Below are positions 1 to 8,333 of a stretch of DNA of 64,000 nt, piece by piece. Every line of letters begins with the position of its first letter. The first letter of the stretch is position 1. Position numbers and translations under genes: made by a program. The notes beneath the pieces are model-generated. The model saw nothing but the letters and a program-made list of their open reading frames with translations. It was not told where the DNA came from and made no database searches. The stretch is taken from NCBI GenBank assembly GCA_009391845.1, contig QWJG01000002.1:12552-76551 (forward strand), read 5' to 3'. The stretch is from Chloroflexota bacterium (lineage in GTDB: Bacteria; Chloroflexota; Dehalococcoidia; UBA2979).

Positions 1-32
1 CCGCTTGATGAGAAGGTGAGGCGCGAGCGTCG

Positions 33-2381
33 ATGGTGACTACACACCCGGCGCTCGCGTCGTTTCTCGCTGAGCAGGCGATCGTCACCCCGGCCTCGGT
101 CAGCGAAGCTGGCGTCGATCGCTGCGAGCGGGCGGCGAGCGCCCTCGATTCCGCGCTCCGCGCGCTGGCTGCCGAGGGTAGCGACGGCACCTCGGGTGCC
201 GCGGGGTTCGCGGTGGTCGCGGTCGGCGGCTACGGGCGGCGCGAGCAGTGCCGGCACTCGGACGTCGACGTGATGCTGCTGGTGCGGCCGGGACAGGCCG
301 AGGCGGCGACACACCTCCTCTACCCGCTCTGGGACGCTGGACTCAAGGTCGGCCACTCAGTACGGACGCTCGACGAGATCGCGATCGCGGCCGACAACTT
401 CGAGACGTTTACCGCGCTCCTCGATGCGCGGCTCGTCGCGGGTGACGGCGAGCTGTTCGGCCAGCTAGAACGGACGATCGCGCGTCTGGCGCGTTCGCGG
501 CGACAACTGCTGCTGGATGGGCTGCGCGAGCGCCATGTGGCGCTGCAGCGCGGCGAGCCGTGGCAGCGTCAGGCGACCGATCTGAAGACGGGGCGCGGCG
601 GGCTCCGCCACCTGCAACTGGTGCACTGGCTCGCCCGCGCCAGGCAACGCGCCGATGGCACCTCAGGGGCGACGATTCCGGCAGAGTTGGAGGCTGCGCA
701 CGTGCGGCTGCTGGCGACGCGCCAGGCGGTGCACGCGCTGGTGGAGCGCCCGAGCGATCGGTTCCGCGACGATCTGGCACCGCGGATCGCGGAGTGGCTC
801 GGCGAGGAGACGATGGTGAGCGCGCGTGCGCTGTACCTCGGGATGCGTGAGATCGATCGCGTGGCGGCGGACACGTTCGCCTCGACCGCGCAGTCGCGGC
901 GCTGGTGGAAACTCTGGGGGCGATCCGAGGCGGGCATGGACCGCCCGGCCGAGGGGCCGCGATCGGACCTCGAGGCGCTGCGCAGGGCGTTGCGCCGCGT
1001 CGACGACGATGCCGCGCCGCTGGGCCTCGATCCGTTGCCGCGGGCGGACTGGTTGGATCGGCTACTGCCGGAGTGGGAGAAGCTGCGCGCGCGGCGGCAC
1101 ATCGCGCCGTTCCACACACACCCGGTCGACACGCACCTGCTCCGCACGGTGGCCGAGACGGCCTACATCGCGCGACACGATGACGACGATCGATCCGGAA
1201 CGGTGGCCGTGGCGGCCGAACTGGACGATCTGGATGAGCTGCTGCTCGCGGCGTTCCTGCATGACATCGGCAAGGGACGCGAGGAGGAGCACTCGACGGC
1301 GGGTGCGGTGATCGCGGAGCGATTCTGCGCGCGCGCGGGGCTGGAAGCGGCAGCGACGCAACGGCTGGTGACCGTCGTGCGACAACACCTGTTGCTGCCC
1401 TCGGTGGCGACGCGCCGCGACATCGCCGACACGCGGGTGATCGGGGAGGTGGCGGAGGCGGTGAAGACGCCGCGCACGCTGCGGCTGCTGTATCTCGTAT
1501 CGATCGCCGATTCACGCGCGACGGGGCCGGACGTATGGAGCGCGTGGAAAGCCAAACTGATGCGCTCGCTGTATGTGCGGGTGATGACGGTGCTGCTCGA
1601 TGGAGAGGTGGGGCCGCTCGACACGCGGCGCAGCCTGGAGCGCGCACAGACGGAGCTGGCGAGCCGCTTCAGCGCCGAGCAGGTCGCCGCGCACGCGGAG
1701 CGACTGGAGCCGGGCTACCTGCTCAGCACGCCGCCGGCGACGATCGGCGATCACATCGAACTGGCGAACGAGGCCGTCGCCGGGGGCGTCGGGATCCGAC
1801 GCGACCGGCTCGAGGGCATGGACCGCCTGACGGTCCTCTGCCGCGATCGACCGGGGCTGCTGCAGTCGCTGACCGGGACGCTCGCGGCGCACCAGGCAAA
1901 CGTGCTGGGCGGCGTCGCCTACACCCGCAACGACGGGATCGCGATCGAGGTCTGGCACGTCGGCGACGCGCTGGGCCACGAGATCGATGACCGCCGCTGG
2001 GCGCGGATCCTGGAGGCGGTACCGGCGGCGCTGACGGGCGCGTACCCGCTGGAGCAGCGACTGGAGCAGGTGCGACAGATGTACCCGACACCGCCGGCGC
2101 TGATCGCGCCGACGGCGCACGTCGACAACTCGGCGTCCGACGCCTACTCCGTCCTCGAGGTGACCGCGCAGGACCGGCCCGGCCTGCTCCACGCGATCGC
2201 GCGTGAGTTGCACGAACTGGGGATCGACATCCACCTCGCGAAGGTCGACACGCTCGGTCCGGAGGTGTTCGACGCGTTCTACATCCAGCGCGAGAACGGC
2301 CGACGGATCGAAGATCCGGACGAGATCGAGCGCCTGGAAACGCACGTGCTCGACGCGATCCGCGCGCTGGAACCGCGGTGA
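33..2381 (+). CDS. glnD: PII uridylyltransferase / uridylyl-removing enzyme GlnD
   Basis: GlnD senses glutamine and adds or removes UMP on the PII signalling protein, so controlling nitrogen assimilation in the cytoplasm. The 782-residue product has the family order: a nucleotidyltransferase domain with GGYGRREQ followed by SDVDVMLL (about residues 65-82), a central HD phosphohydrolase domain with HPVDTHLL and AAFLHDIGKG (about 360-420), and two C-terminal ACT domains (about 610-680 and 705-775, each opening with a DRPGLL motif). It is somewhat shorter than the proteobacterial enzyme (about 850-900). The ATG has only a weak purine-rich stretch upstream. The next gene starts on the stop codon (GTGA overlap), implying co-translation. 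No glnB or glnA lies in this window, so the partner is elsewhere. Confidence 0.93.
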   Translation: MVTTHPALASFLAEQAIVTPASVSEAGVDRCERAASALDSALRALAAEGSDGTSGAAGFAVVAVGGYGRREQCRHSDVDVMLLVRPGQAEAATHLLYPLWDAGLKVGHSVRTLDEIAIAADNFETFTALLDARLVAGDGELFGQLERTIARLARSRRQLLLDGLRERHVALQRGEPWQRQATDLKTGRGGLRHLQLVHWLARARQRADGTSGATIPAELEAAHVRLLATRQAVHALVERPSDRFRDDLAPRIAEWLGEETMVSARALYLGMREIDRVAADTFASTAQSRRWWKLWGRSEAGMDRPAEGPRSDLEALRRALRRVDDDAAPLGLDPLPRADWLDRLLPEWEKLRARRHIAPFHTHPVDTHLLRTVAETAYIARHDDDDRSGTVAVAAELDDLDELLLAAFLHDIGKGREEEHSTAGAVIAERFCARAGLEAAATQRLVTVVRQHLLLPSVATRRDIADTRVIGEVAEAVKTPRTLRLLYLVSIADSRATGPDVWSAWKAKLMRSLYVRVMTVLLDGEVGPLDTRRSLERAQTELASRFSAEQVAAHAERLEPGYLLSTPPATIGDHIELANEAVAGGVGIRRDRLEGMDRLTVLCRDRPGLLQSLTGTLAAHQANVLGGVAYTRNDGIAIEVWHVGDALGHEIDDRRWARILEAVPAALTGAYPLEQRLEQVRQMYPTPPALIAPTAHVDNSASDAYSVLEVTAQDRPGLLHAIARELHELGIDIHLAKVDTLGPEVFDAFYIQRENGRRIEDPDEIERLETHVLDAIRALEPR

Positions 2382-3223
2382 ACCAGCAGCACGCCGAACC
2401 GCCGCTGCTCCCCGCACAGCCCTCGATTGTCGCGATTGACCTCGATGGGACCGCGCTCGACTCCGGCGGCGTGCTGCGCGAACGGACGCGACGCGCGATC
2501 GAAGCGCTGATCGCGCGGGGCATCCCGGTCGCGATCGCGACGGCGAGGCCGGCGCGCGGGGTGCACAAGCTGCTTGGCCCGGAGTTGTTCGAGACGCTCG
2601 ACCTCGTGCACGTCGACGGCGCGGTGATCGATCACCGGCGGAGCGACACGCAGCACCTCCACCCACTGCCCGAAGGCGCGGGCGCGGTGATCGCGGCGGC
2701 CGCGGCTCGCGAGCTACCGGGCGCAGCGGTGGTGATAGAGCTCGAGGGGTGGGAGTTTGGCGCCGATCACTCGCTCACGCCGGAGCAGCTCTGGGAGTAC
2801 AACAGCGCCACTCCGGAGATGGTGTTGCCCTCGGCGGCGGCACTCGAGCGCACGCCGGTCAAGATCGCGATCAACGGCCTCGACGCGTCGGTCGACCAGC
2901 TCGCGAGCGTGCTCGCCGCCGAACTGGGCGACGAGGTGCGCTTGCTCCCGCACCGCGTCGGCACCTTCCTCTCCGTCGTCGCGCCCGGCGTCGGCAAGCG
3001 CAGTGGCATCGCCCGGCTACTGGGCGACGACCCCGAGGCCTGGCGCAACGCGATCGCCTTCGGCGACGACTACAGCGACATCGAACTCCTCGCGGGCGTC
3101 GGCTACGGCTTCGCGATGGCGAACGCCGCGCCCGAGGTCAGCGCGGCCGCTCGTCTCGGTGCGCCCTCGAACGACGCCGACGGTGTCGCGGTCATCCTCG
3201 AGCGGTTGCTGGGCGGCCGCTAG
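2378..3223 (+). CDS. Cof-type HAD-superfamily phosphatase
   Basis: Predicted cytoplasmic phosphatase acting on a small phosphorylated metabolite. HAD motif I is DLDGTALDS (about residues 21-29), with the nucleophile Asp and the acid Asp two residues later; motif III/IV is FGDDYSDIELL near the C-terminus, followed by the typical AMANAAPEV stretch. A long cap domain lies between them, as in class IIB (Cof/YbiV-like) enzymes. The length of 281 residues is normal. It starts at a GTG overlapping the glnD stop by four bases, so the two genes are translationally coupled. The substrate cannot be told from sequence; sugar phosphates or flavin precursors are usual for the family. Its end overlaps the oppositely oriented Nudix gene by four bases. 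Confidence 0.85.
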   Translation: MNQQHAEPPLLPAQPSIVAIDLDGTALDSGGVLRERTRRAIEALIARGIPVAIATARPARGVHKLLGPELFETLDLVHVDGAVIDHRRSDTQHLHPLPEGAGAVIAAAAARELPGAAVVIELEGWEFGADHSLTPEQLWEYNSATPEMVLPSAAALERTPVKIAINGLDASVDQLASVLAAELGDEVRLLPHRVGTFLSVVAPGVGKRSGIARLLGDDPEAWRNAIAFGDDYSDIELLAGVGYGFAMANAAPEVSAAARLGAPSNDADGVAVILERLLGGR

Positions 3224-3663
3224 CGTTCGACCCAGTGCTGGACGCGATCGGCCAGTCCATCGGGGTAAAGCGTGTAGGCACCGGCGAACACTTCCGAGAG
3301 GGGGAGCCAGCGCGCGTCGAGGGGCTCGCCATTCGCCTCCGCGCCGGCGATCGGGGAAAGGTCGACCGGCTCGGTGCCTGGGGGCCAGCGCACGACGAAC
3401 TCGAACATGATCTGGTGCCCGGGCTCGCCATCGAGCTCGAAGATGTTCTCCGATACGGCCAGGCGGTCGACCAGTTCGACGGCGCGTCCAAGCTCCTCGT
3501 GGATCTCGCGATACAGGGCGTCGACGGCGCGCTCTCCGAAGTCGATCCCTCCGCCGAGCGGGCGGTAATAGGTCCCGCGCGGGTGCTCATAGCGCGCGGC
3601 GAGGAGGTGATCGCGCCAGAGGAGGACCGCCAGGGCGGTGGGTCGAATGTAGGGCCTCGGCAC
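3220..3663 (-). CDS. Nudix hydrolase
   Basis: Hydrolyses a nucleoside diphosphate linked to another group, using Mg2+. The 147-residue protein carries a complete Nudix box from about residue 38: GX5EX7REXXEEXG, seen as G-GIDFG-E-RAVDALY-REIHEELG. The frame stays open far upstream, but only antisense to ccr; the true start is taken as a GTG at 3663 because GGAGG sits five bases before it and the protein then begins just ahead of the first beta strand (PRPYIRPTALAVL). It is tail to tail with the HAD gene and divergent from ccr. The substrate is unknown. Confidence 0.85.
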   Translation of the reverse strand: MPRPYIRPTALAVLLWRDHLLAARYEHPRGTYYRPLGGGIDFGERAVDALYREIHEELGRAVELVDRLAVSENIFELDGEPGHQIMFEFVVRWPPGTEPVDLSPIAGAEANGEPLDARWLPLSEVFAGAYTLYPDGLADRVQHWVER

Positions 3664-3807
3664 GACGTCCTCCGGCGCGCGCCGCTGCGCGACGGCGCGA
3701 AATCGAACGTATTGGCGGCGGTCGGCTAGGATACGCGCAGCAGGCAGCCCGGGTTCGCCGATGCTTGAACCCGTTCGACTCCAGCGACGAGAGCAGAGGA
3801 CTCCCCC

Positions 3808-5061
3808 GTGACCACCGAGAAAGAGATTTACGCCCTCGGCGAAACGCCACCGTTGGGTTATGTCCCGGCGAAGATGCATGCCTCGCTGATCCGCCCCGAG
3901 CGGTTTGGCGAGCCGAAGCAGGCCTTCGAGATCGAGCAGGTCGACGTCCCGAAGCCCGGCCCGAGGCAGGTGCTGGTCTGGGTGATGGCTGCCGGCGTGA
4001 ACTACAACAACGTGTGGGCCGCCCTCGGCACCCCGGTCGACGTGATCGGCGCGCGCCAGCGCAAGGGTGCCGAAGAGGCCTTCCACATCGGCGGCTCTGA
4101 CGCCTCGGGGATCGTCTGGGCAACCGGCGACGAGGTTGAGAACGTCAAGGTCGGCGACCGCGTCGTCCTCTCCTGTGGGATGTGGGACGAGAACGCCGAG
4201 GACATCAAGGCCGGCGCCGACCCGATGACCTCCGCCAGCAACAAGATCTGGGGCTACGAGGAGAACTGGGGCTCCTTTGCCCAGTTCGCGCTCGTAGACC
4301 ACTACCAGGTGCACGAGAAGCCGGCACAGCTCTCCTGGGAGGCCTCCGCCGCCTACATGCTCGTCGGCGCCACGGCCTACCGGCAGCTCATGGGCTGGCC
4401 ACCACACATCGTCAATGAGGGCGATCCGGTGTTGGTCTGGGGCGGCACCGGTGGTCTGGGATCGATGGCGATCCAAATCGTGAAGGCGCGCGGCGGTATT
4501 CCGATCGCCGTCGTCTCGAGTCAGGACAAGTTCGAGTTCTGCCTGCAGCTCGGGGCGAAGGGCGTGATCAACCGCAAGGACTTCGACCACTGGGGTCGCC
4601 TCCCGGACGTCGATGACGCTGACGCCTTCGGCGAGTGGATGAAGGGCGCACGCGCGTTCGGCGCGAAGTTCTGGGAAGTCCTGGGCGAGCGCAAGGCGCC
4701 GAAGATCGTCTTCGAGCACCCGGGTGAGGCGACGATCCCGACCTCGATCTTCCTCGCGGACAACAACGGCATGGTCGTGATCTGCGCCGGCACCAGTGGC
4801 TACAACGCCGATGTCGACCTGCGGTACCTCTGGATGCGCCAGAAGCGCCTCCAGGGCTCGCACTTCGCCAACACCGAGCAGTGCAAGGCGTTCAACCAGA
4901 TGATTATCGACGGCGAGGTCGACCCGGCCTTGTCCCGGGTGTTCCCGCTCGCAGAGGTCGGTGATGCGCACCAGCTCATGTACGAGAACGCGCACCCGCC
5001 GGGAAACATGTCGATCCTCGTGAACGCGACCGAGGAAGGCCACACCGACATCGCGATCTAG
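3808..5061 (+). CDS. ccr: Crotonyl-CoA carboxylase/reductase
   Basis: Catalyses NADPH-dependent reductive carboxylation of crotonyl-CoA to ethylmalonyl-CoA, the key step of the ethylmalonyl-CoA pathway. The 417-residue product is a zinc-independent medium-chain dehydrogenase/reductase with the nucleotide-binding stretch [10 protein letters not shown] (about 212-221) and diagnostic Ccr segments [32 protein letters not shown] and [10 protein letters not shown]. By my alignment the CO2-handling residues described for the Kitasatospora enzyme (Asn, Phe-Glu, His) correspond to Asn68, Tyr150-Glu151 and His352, so the set is largely conserved, with Tyr for Phe. Start is GTG at 3808; the RBS is weak. 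A strong hairpin follows the stop. No other pathway gene is adjacent. A plain enoyl-CoA reductase is less likely. Confidence 0.85.
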   Translation: MTTEKEIYALGETPPLGYVPAKMHASLIRPERFGEPKQAFEIEQVDVPKPGPRQVLVWVMAAGVNYNNVWAALGTPVDVIGARQRKGAEEAFHIGGSDASGIVWATGDEVENVKVGDRVVLSCGMWDENAEDIKAGADPMTSASNKIWGYEENWGSFAQFALVDHYQVHEKPAQLSWEASAAYMLVGATAYRQLMGWPPHIVNEGDPVLVWGGTGGLGSMAIQIVKARGGIPIAVVSSQDKFEFCLQLGAKGVINRKDFDHWGRLPDVDDADAFGEWMKGARAFGAKFWEVLGERKAPKIVFEHPGEATIPTSIFLADNNGMVVICAGTSGYNADVDLRYLWMRQKRLQGSHFANTEQCKAFNQMIIDGEVDPALSRVFPLAEVGDAHQLMYENAHPPGNMSILVNATEEGHTDIAI

Positions 5062-5086
5062 GTGAGGTGTTCCAGCCGACTGAACG

Positions 5087-5116
5087 ACAGAGGCGGCGCA
5101 ACTGCGCCGCCTCTGT
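5087..5116 (+). terminator. Hairpin terminator after ccr
   Basis: A perfect 14-base inverted repeat (ACAGAGGCGGCGCA and its complement) separated by two bases lies 25 bases after the ccr stop. There is no long T run, but the stem strength and position between convergent transcripts support transcription termination, perhaps in both directions. Confidence 0.7.
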
Positions 5117-5141
5117 TCGTCTAGTCGTCGGATCGTTCAGC

Positions 5142-5255
5142 TACTGGTAGATGACGTAGTCCACGTCACTACTGGTAGATGACGTAGTCCACGTCCCGTT
5201 ACTGGTAGATGACGTAGTCCACGTCCCGTTACTGGTAGATGACGTAGTCCACGTC
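5142..5255. repeat. Four tandem copies of a gene's 3' end with stop codon
   Basis: A 26-base core beginning TACTGGTAGATGACGTAG is present four times, starting at 5142, 5170, 5200 and 5230 (periods 28, 30 and 30). The rightmost copy is the last codons and TAA stop of the minus-strand gene at 5229-6260. Read on that strand each core encodes DVDYVIYQ then TAA. The 30-base copies stay in the same reading frame, so a ribosome reading through one stop would meet the same peptide and stop again. The cores are identical, which suggests recent replication slippage or an assembly artefact. Confidence 0.9.
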
Positions 5256-6260
5256 CAGGTCCACCACTTCCTGCACGGTCAGGAGCGGCAGATCCCAGTG
5301 GTAGAAGAGCTTAAACGCCGACCGCTCGGCGTAGTCGGATCGTGAGTAGAACTCGAAGCCGCTGATCTTGTCGCCAGCACCGCCGAAGCCGTCCATATCG
5401 ATGGTGATCTCCACGGACGGGACGTCGTCGTAGCGTTCTGGTTCGATCAGCATGCTCTGCTTGAACTGGTGCAGCACCAGTAGCTTCGGTGGGATACCGG
5501 CGTCCTCGACGAGGGTCGCGAGGTAGTGCTGCACCGCGTTCACCTCGTCGGCGTCGAGCGCGCCGATCACCTGGCCGGGCGCGTAACCGAAGCGCGCGGT
5601 CGCGAACTCCGGGTCGAGCGCGAGGTGCACGAACGGCTCGCGCAAGAACCACTCGAGGCGTTGCACGTCCTGCAGCGGATCGGACCAGCCGATCTGGAGA
5701 TCGACGAAGAGCAGCAGGCCATAGTCCCGCGCTAACTCGACGTACTGGGCGATCTGCTGCTTGTTCATCCTGTCGAGGTAGAGACCGTCGTCCGTGGGAC
5801 CGGCCTGCGCGACATCGACGATCAGGTGAAGCGCCCCGACCGTTTCGCGGCTGCCGTTCAGCGCGTCGTACTCCGCCGCGAGGGCCTTGACCTTGACTGC
5901 GGCGTCGAGCGGATCGTGCACGCCCAGCTCGCCCATCGTCTCGTACCCGGGGTAGCCGTAGAAGGAGACCACCTGGTGCGTCTCGAAGATGCTGACCGGC
6001 GGCTCGGCGGGCGCGGCCTCGACAATGCGAACCGGCGCGGTCGCGACGAGCGTCACGGGCGAGGGCAGCGCGGCCGTGGGGGCGGTAGTGACCGCCTCGG
6101 CGCGCGGCGCCGGGATCGGTCGTGGCAGCGGCGTCTGACTGGAAGCGAGCGCAGGGGTCGACGAGCTAGCGAGAATCGCCGAACAGATGATCACTACCCA
6201 CGAAGCGTGTCGAACCAGAGTCCGCAAGAGTATCCACCTGCACCGGCCACCCCTGGCCAC
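5229..6260 (-). CDS. Secreted protein of unknown function, possible TIM-barrel hydrolase
   Basis: The 343-residue protein has a signal-peptide-like N-terminus (basic start, hydrophobic stretch WVVIICSAIL, then PALA before a Ser/Pro/Ala-rich linker to about residue 80), so it is probably exported. The folded part starts at VVSFYGYPGYETMGELG and contains alternating strand/helix segments such as GALHLIVDVAQ, GLLLFVDLQIGWS, FVHLALDPEF and KLLVLHQFK, ending with ITIDMDGFGG. This resembles a TIM-barrel sugar-hydrolase-like fold, but I cannot name a catalytic pair. I remember proteins of this general pattern as uncharacterised in related genomes. The GTG start has no clear RBS and is uncertain. The end of the gene is tandemly repeated downstream. 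Confidence 0.6.
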   Translation of the reverse strand: MARGGRCRWILLRTLVRHASWVVIICSAILASSSTPALASSQTPLPRPIPAPRAEAVTTAPTAALPSPVTLVATAPVRIVEAAPAEPPVSIFETHQVVSFYGYPGYETMGELGVHDPLDAAVKVKALAAEYDALNGSRETVGALHLIVDVAQAGPTDDGLYLDRMNKQQIAQYVELARDYGLLLFVDLQIGWSDPLQDVQRLEWFLREPFVHLALDPEFATARFGYAPGQVIGALDADEVNAVQHYLATLVEDAGIPPKLLVLHQFKQSMLIEPERYDDVPSVEITIDMDGFGGAGDKISGFEFYSRSDYAERSAFKLFYHWDLPLLTVQEVVDLDVDYVIYQ

Positions 6261-6333
6261 CAGTGCAAGCGACGATACAAAGCATCATTCGCGTAAGCAA
6301 GTCATCATTTCTACCCCGAGCACCTGCTGGCGG

Positions 6334-7236
6334 TCAGCTTTCCCCAACGACGACGCCCGTCAGCGCCTCCAGCGCGTTCACCAGCGCCTGTGTGCCGACG
6401 TCCGGGCCCGACTGCCGCTCCACCGCCGCAAGGAGCTGGTGGACCATCGAGGTGCCGGTCAGCGGCAAGCGGAGCTGATCCGCGGCCTCCAGCGCCAGGC
6501 GCAGGTCTTTCTGCTGCAACCCGACCTTGAACCCCGGTGCGAAATCGCGGGCGACGACCTTCGGCCCGAGGTTGGAGATCTGCCAGGACCCGGCGGCGCC
6601 GGCACTGATCGCCTCCAGCATCGTCGCGGGATCGACGCCGCTGGCCTGGCAGAAGACCAACGCTTCCGCCATCGCGAAGTTGTTGATGCAGACGGCGATC
6701 TGGTTGCAGAGCTTGACCGTCTGCCCGGACCCGCTCGGGCCGCAGTGGGTGATGCGCGCGCCCATCGCCTCGAGGATCGGGCGCACGCGTTCGAGGGCGG
6801 CCGCGTCGCCGCCGACCATGATCGACAGTGTGCCGTTGATTGCGCCCTGCTCCCCGCCCGAGATCGGCGCATCGAGGAGCTCGACGGCCTTCGCCGCGAG
6901 CAGGGCGCCGATCTCGCGCGTGACGGCGGGCGAGATGGTGGACATGTCGATCACGACGCTGCCGGGGCGAACGCCCTCAATCGCGCCGGACAGGCCTTCG
7001 CTGCCGAGCAGCACCGCCTCGACGTCGGCGCTGGCGGTGACGCAGGAGATGGTGACGTCGCTTCGCGCCGCCACATCCGCCGGTGACGCGCCGATGGTGG
7101 CGCCATGTTCCGCGGCTTCCCGCGAGCGCGCCTCGGTGCGGTTCCAGACGGTGACCGCGAACCCGGCCTGCAGCAGGTTGCGCACCATCGGCGCACCCAT
7201 AATCCCGAGGCCGATGAAGCCGACCGATTCCGTCAC
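6334..7236 (-). CDS. NAD(P)-dependent beta-hydroxyacid dehydrogenase (3-hydroxyisobutyrate dehydrogenase family)
   Basis: Oxidises a beta-hydroxyacid (3-hydroxyisobutyrate, tartronate semialdehyde or a relative) with NAD(P). The 300-residue protein opens with the Rossmann motif VGFIGLGIMGAPMVRNL, has the substrate-binding DAPISGGEQGA segment (about 120) and the catalytic-lysine segment GSGQTVKLCNQ (about 165-175), and ends with an all-helical domain. The frame extends upstream, but the start chosen is GTG at 7236 because GGAGG lies seven bases before it and the Rossmann strand follows within a few residues. It could serve valine degradation, in keeping with the acyl-CoA enzymes nearby, but the exact substrate is not readable. 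Confidence 0.85.
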   Translation of the reverse strand: MTESVGFIGLGIMGAPMVRNLLQAGFAVTVWNRTEARSREAAEHGATIGASPADVAARSDVTISCVTASADVEAVLLGSEGLSGAIEGVRPGSVVIDMSTISPAVTREIGALLAAKAVELLDAPISGGEQGAINGTLSIMVGGDAAALERVRPILEAMGARITHCGPSGSGQTVKLCNQIAVCINNFAMAEALVFCQASGVDPATMLEAISAGAAGSWQISNLGPKVVARDFAPGFKVGLQQKDLRLALEAADQLRLPLTGTSMVHQLLAAVERQSGPDVGTQALVNALEALTGVVVGES

Positions 7237-7337
7237 GTTTGTGCCTCCTTGAGCCTGCCGTATCCTCGGACCAGCGCCGGGCCGGACGCCGCCAGCATAA
7301 TGCGGCCCCCCGAGCGCACGACCCGAAGGAGGGCGCA

Positions 7338-7472
7338 ATGAAGAAAATGGTGACGCGCCTCATCGCGCTCGGGGTCGTTGGCTTCGCGATCTACCGTGCG
7401 CTGCGCATGGCTGGCGTGATCGGCGGCGACGACTCCGTCGACTTCGAATGGGTCGACGACGACACCAACTAG
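7338..7472 (+). CDS. Small single-pass membrane protein
   Basis: A 44-residue protein: basic start (MKKMVTR), one hydrophobic segment (LIALGVVGFAIYRAL) and a very acidic C-terminus (DDSVDFEWVDDDTN). An AAGGAGGG ribosome binding site four bases before the ATG strongly supports translation. It is divergent from the dehydrogenase at 6334-7236. Function unknown; it would insert with its acidic tail on one face of the membrane. Confidence 0.65.
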   Translation: MKKMVTRLIALGVVGFAIYRALRMAGVIGGDDSVDFEWVDDDTN

Positions 7473-7534
7473 CGACCGGGGCGGGGCCGCCCGGGGCGGC
7501 TAGCCGCCCGGGCGATCGTCAACCGCCGGCGTCG

Positions 7535-8194
7535 CTACTCCCCGGGGCGAGCCTGCTGTTGGCCCCAGTTTCCCCAGTGCACGACCTCTTCGACCGGACG
7601 CCGCTTCGGCTGCGCCCAGCGCCCCTGCGCGGGGTAGCCGAGCGGAATCAGTCCCATCGTCTTCGCGTCCTCCGGGATGCCCAGCAGCGCCTTCACATCG
7701 TCCTCGTGGCTCATGTAGAGCGAGGTGAGCGTGGCGCCGATGCCGTAGGCACGCGCCGCCAGCATCAGGTTCTGCACCGCGCCGTAGATCGAGGAGCCGG
7801 TCATCCGGCTCTCGCGCGCGTTGCGCAGCACCGGGAACACCCAGACGGGCGCCTCGTGCAGGTGCGTGGCGAGGTGATCGGCGGAGAGGAAGTTGCGACG
7901 TCCGAGGCCGGCGCCATCCTCGGAGGCGAGGATCTCCTCGCGACGCACGCCGTAGGCGGCGTCCCAGCCTTCCTGGTACCAGGCCTGGATCTGCGCCTTC
8001 ACCGCCGGGTCGGTGACGATCACCCAGCCCCAGCCCTGCGTGTTGCCGCCGGTCGGCCCGCGAATCGCCGCGTCGAGGATCGCCCACAGCACGTCGTCCG
8101 GAATCCGATCGCGCTTCAGGTAACGCCGCGCCGGCGTCGAGTGAATGGCGGCGAGGACATCGAGCGTTTCGTGATCGGGGAGGTTGTCAGGCAT
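7535..8194 (-). CDS. Nitroreductase family flavoprotein
   Basis: FMN-dependent NAD(P)H oxidoreductase of the nitroreductase superfamily, 219 residues. The N-terminal STPARRYLKRDRIPDDVL segment matches the family's FMN-binding motif (S-x-R-x-F/Y); RGPTGGNTQGWGWVIV is the second FMN segment; SIYGAVQNLMLAARAYGIGATLT and LIPLGYP are the usual C-terminal landmarks. The ATG at 8194 is preceded by GGAGATCCG. Substrate unknown: the family reduces quinones, nitro compounds or enones. A terminator hairpin separates it from the thiolase gene upstream on the same strand, so it has its own promoter. Confidence 0.85.
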   Translation of the reverse strand: MPDNLPDHETLDVLAAIHSTPARRYLKRDRIPDDVLWAILDAAIRGPTGGNTQGWGWVIVTDPAVKAQIQAWYQEGWDAAYGVRREEILASEDGAGLGRRNFLSADHLATHLHEAPVWVFPVLRNARESRMTGSSIYGAVQNLMLAARAYGIGATLTSLYMSHEDDVKALLGIPEDAKTMGLIPLGYPAQGRWAQPKRRPVEEVVHWGNWGQQQARPGE

Positions 8195-8283
8195 CGGATC
8201 TCCAGTCGTTGTGGGGCGAGTCGCCCGTCCGGAGTCTAGCCGACGGCTGATCCGGGAGCGGGACCACGGGGCAGACACGAAAG

Positions 8284-8307
8284 CGGGGACCCCGTTGGGT
8301 CCCCGCC
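8284..8307 (-). terminator. Terminator after the thiolase-like gene
   Basis: A 10-base perfect stem (GCGGGGACCC with its complement) and 4-base loop, followed on the minus strand by TTTC, lies 26 bases past the thiolase-family stop at 8334. This is a good intrinsic terminator for the thiolase/DUF35 transcript. Confidence 0.7.
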
Positions 8308-8333
8308 TGTTCAATCGCTCGGGCGCCCTCGGC

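Noticed and set aside
3664..5043. Long minus-strand open frame extending the Nudix gene to 607 codons.
   Set aside because: It runs antisense through ccr, whose coding sense is certain; the extension has no domain, and a good RBS and GTG sit at 3663.
5142..5255. Short direct repeats considered as a CRISPR array.
   Set aside because: The intervals are 2-4 bases, there are no spacers, and the repeat is a copy of coding sequence.
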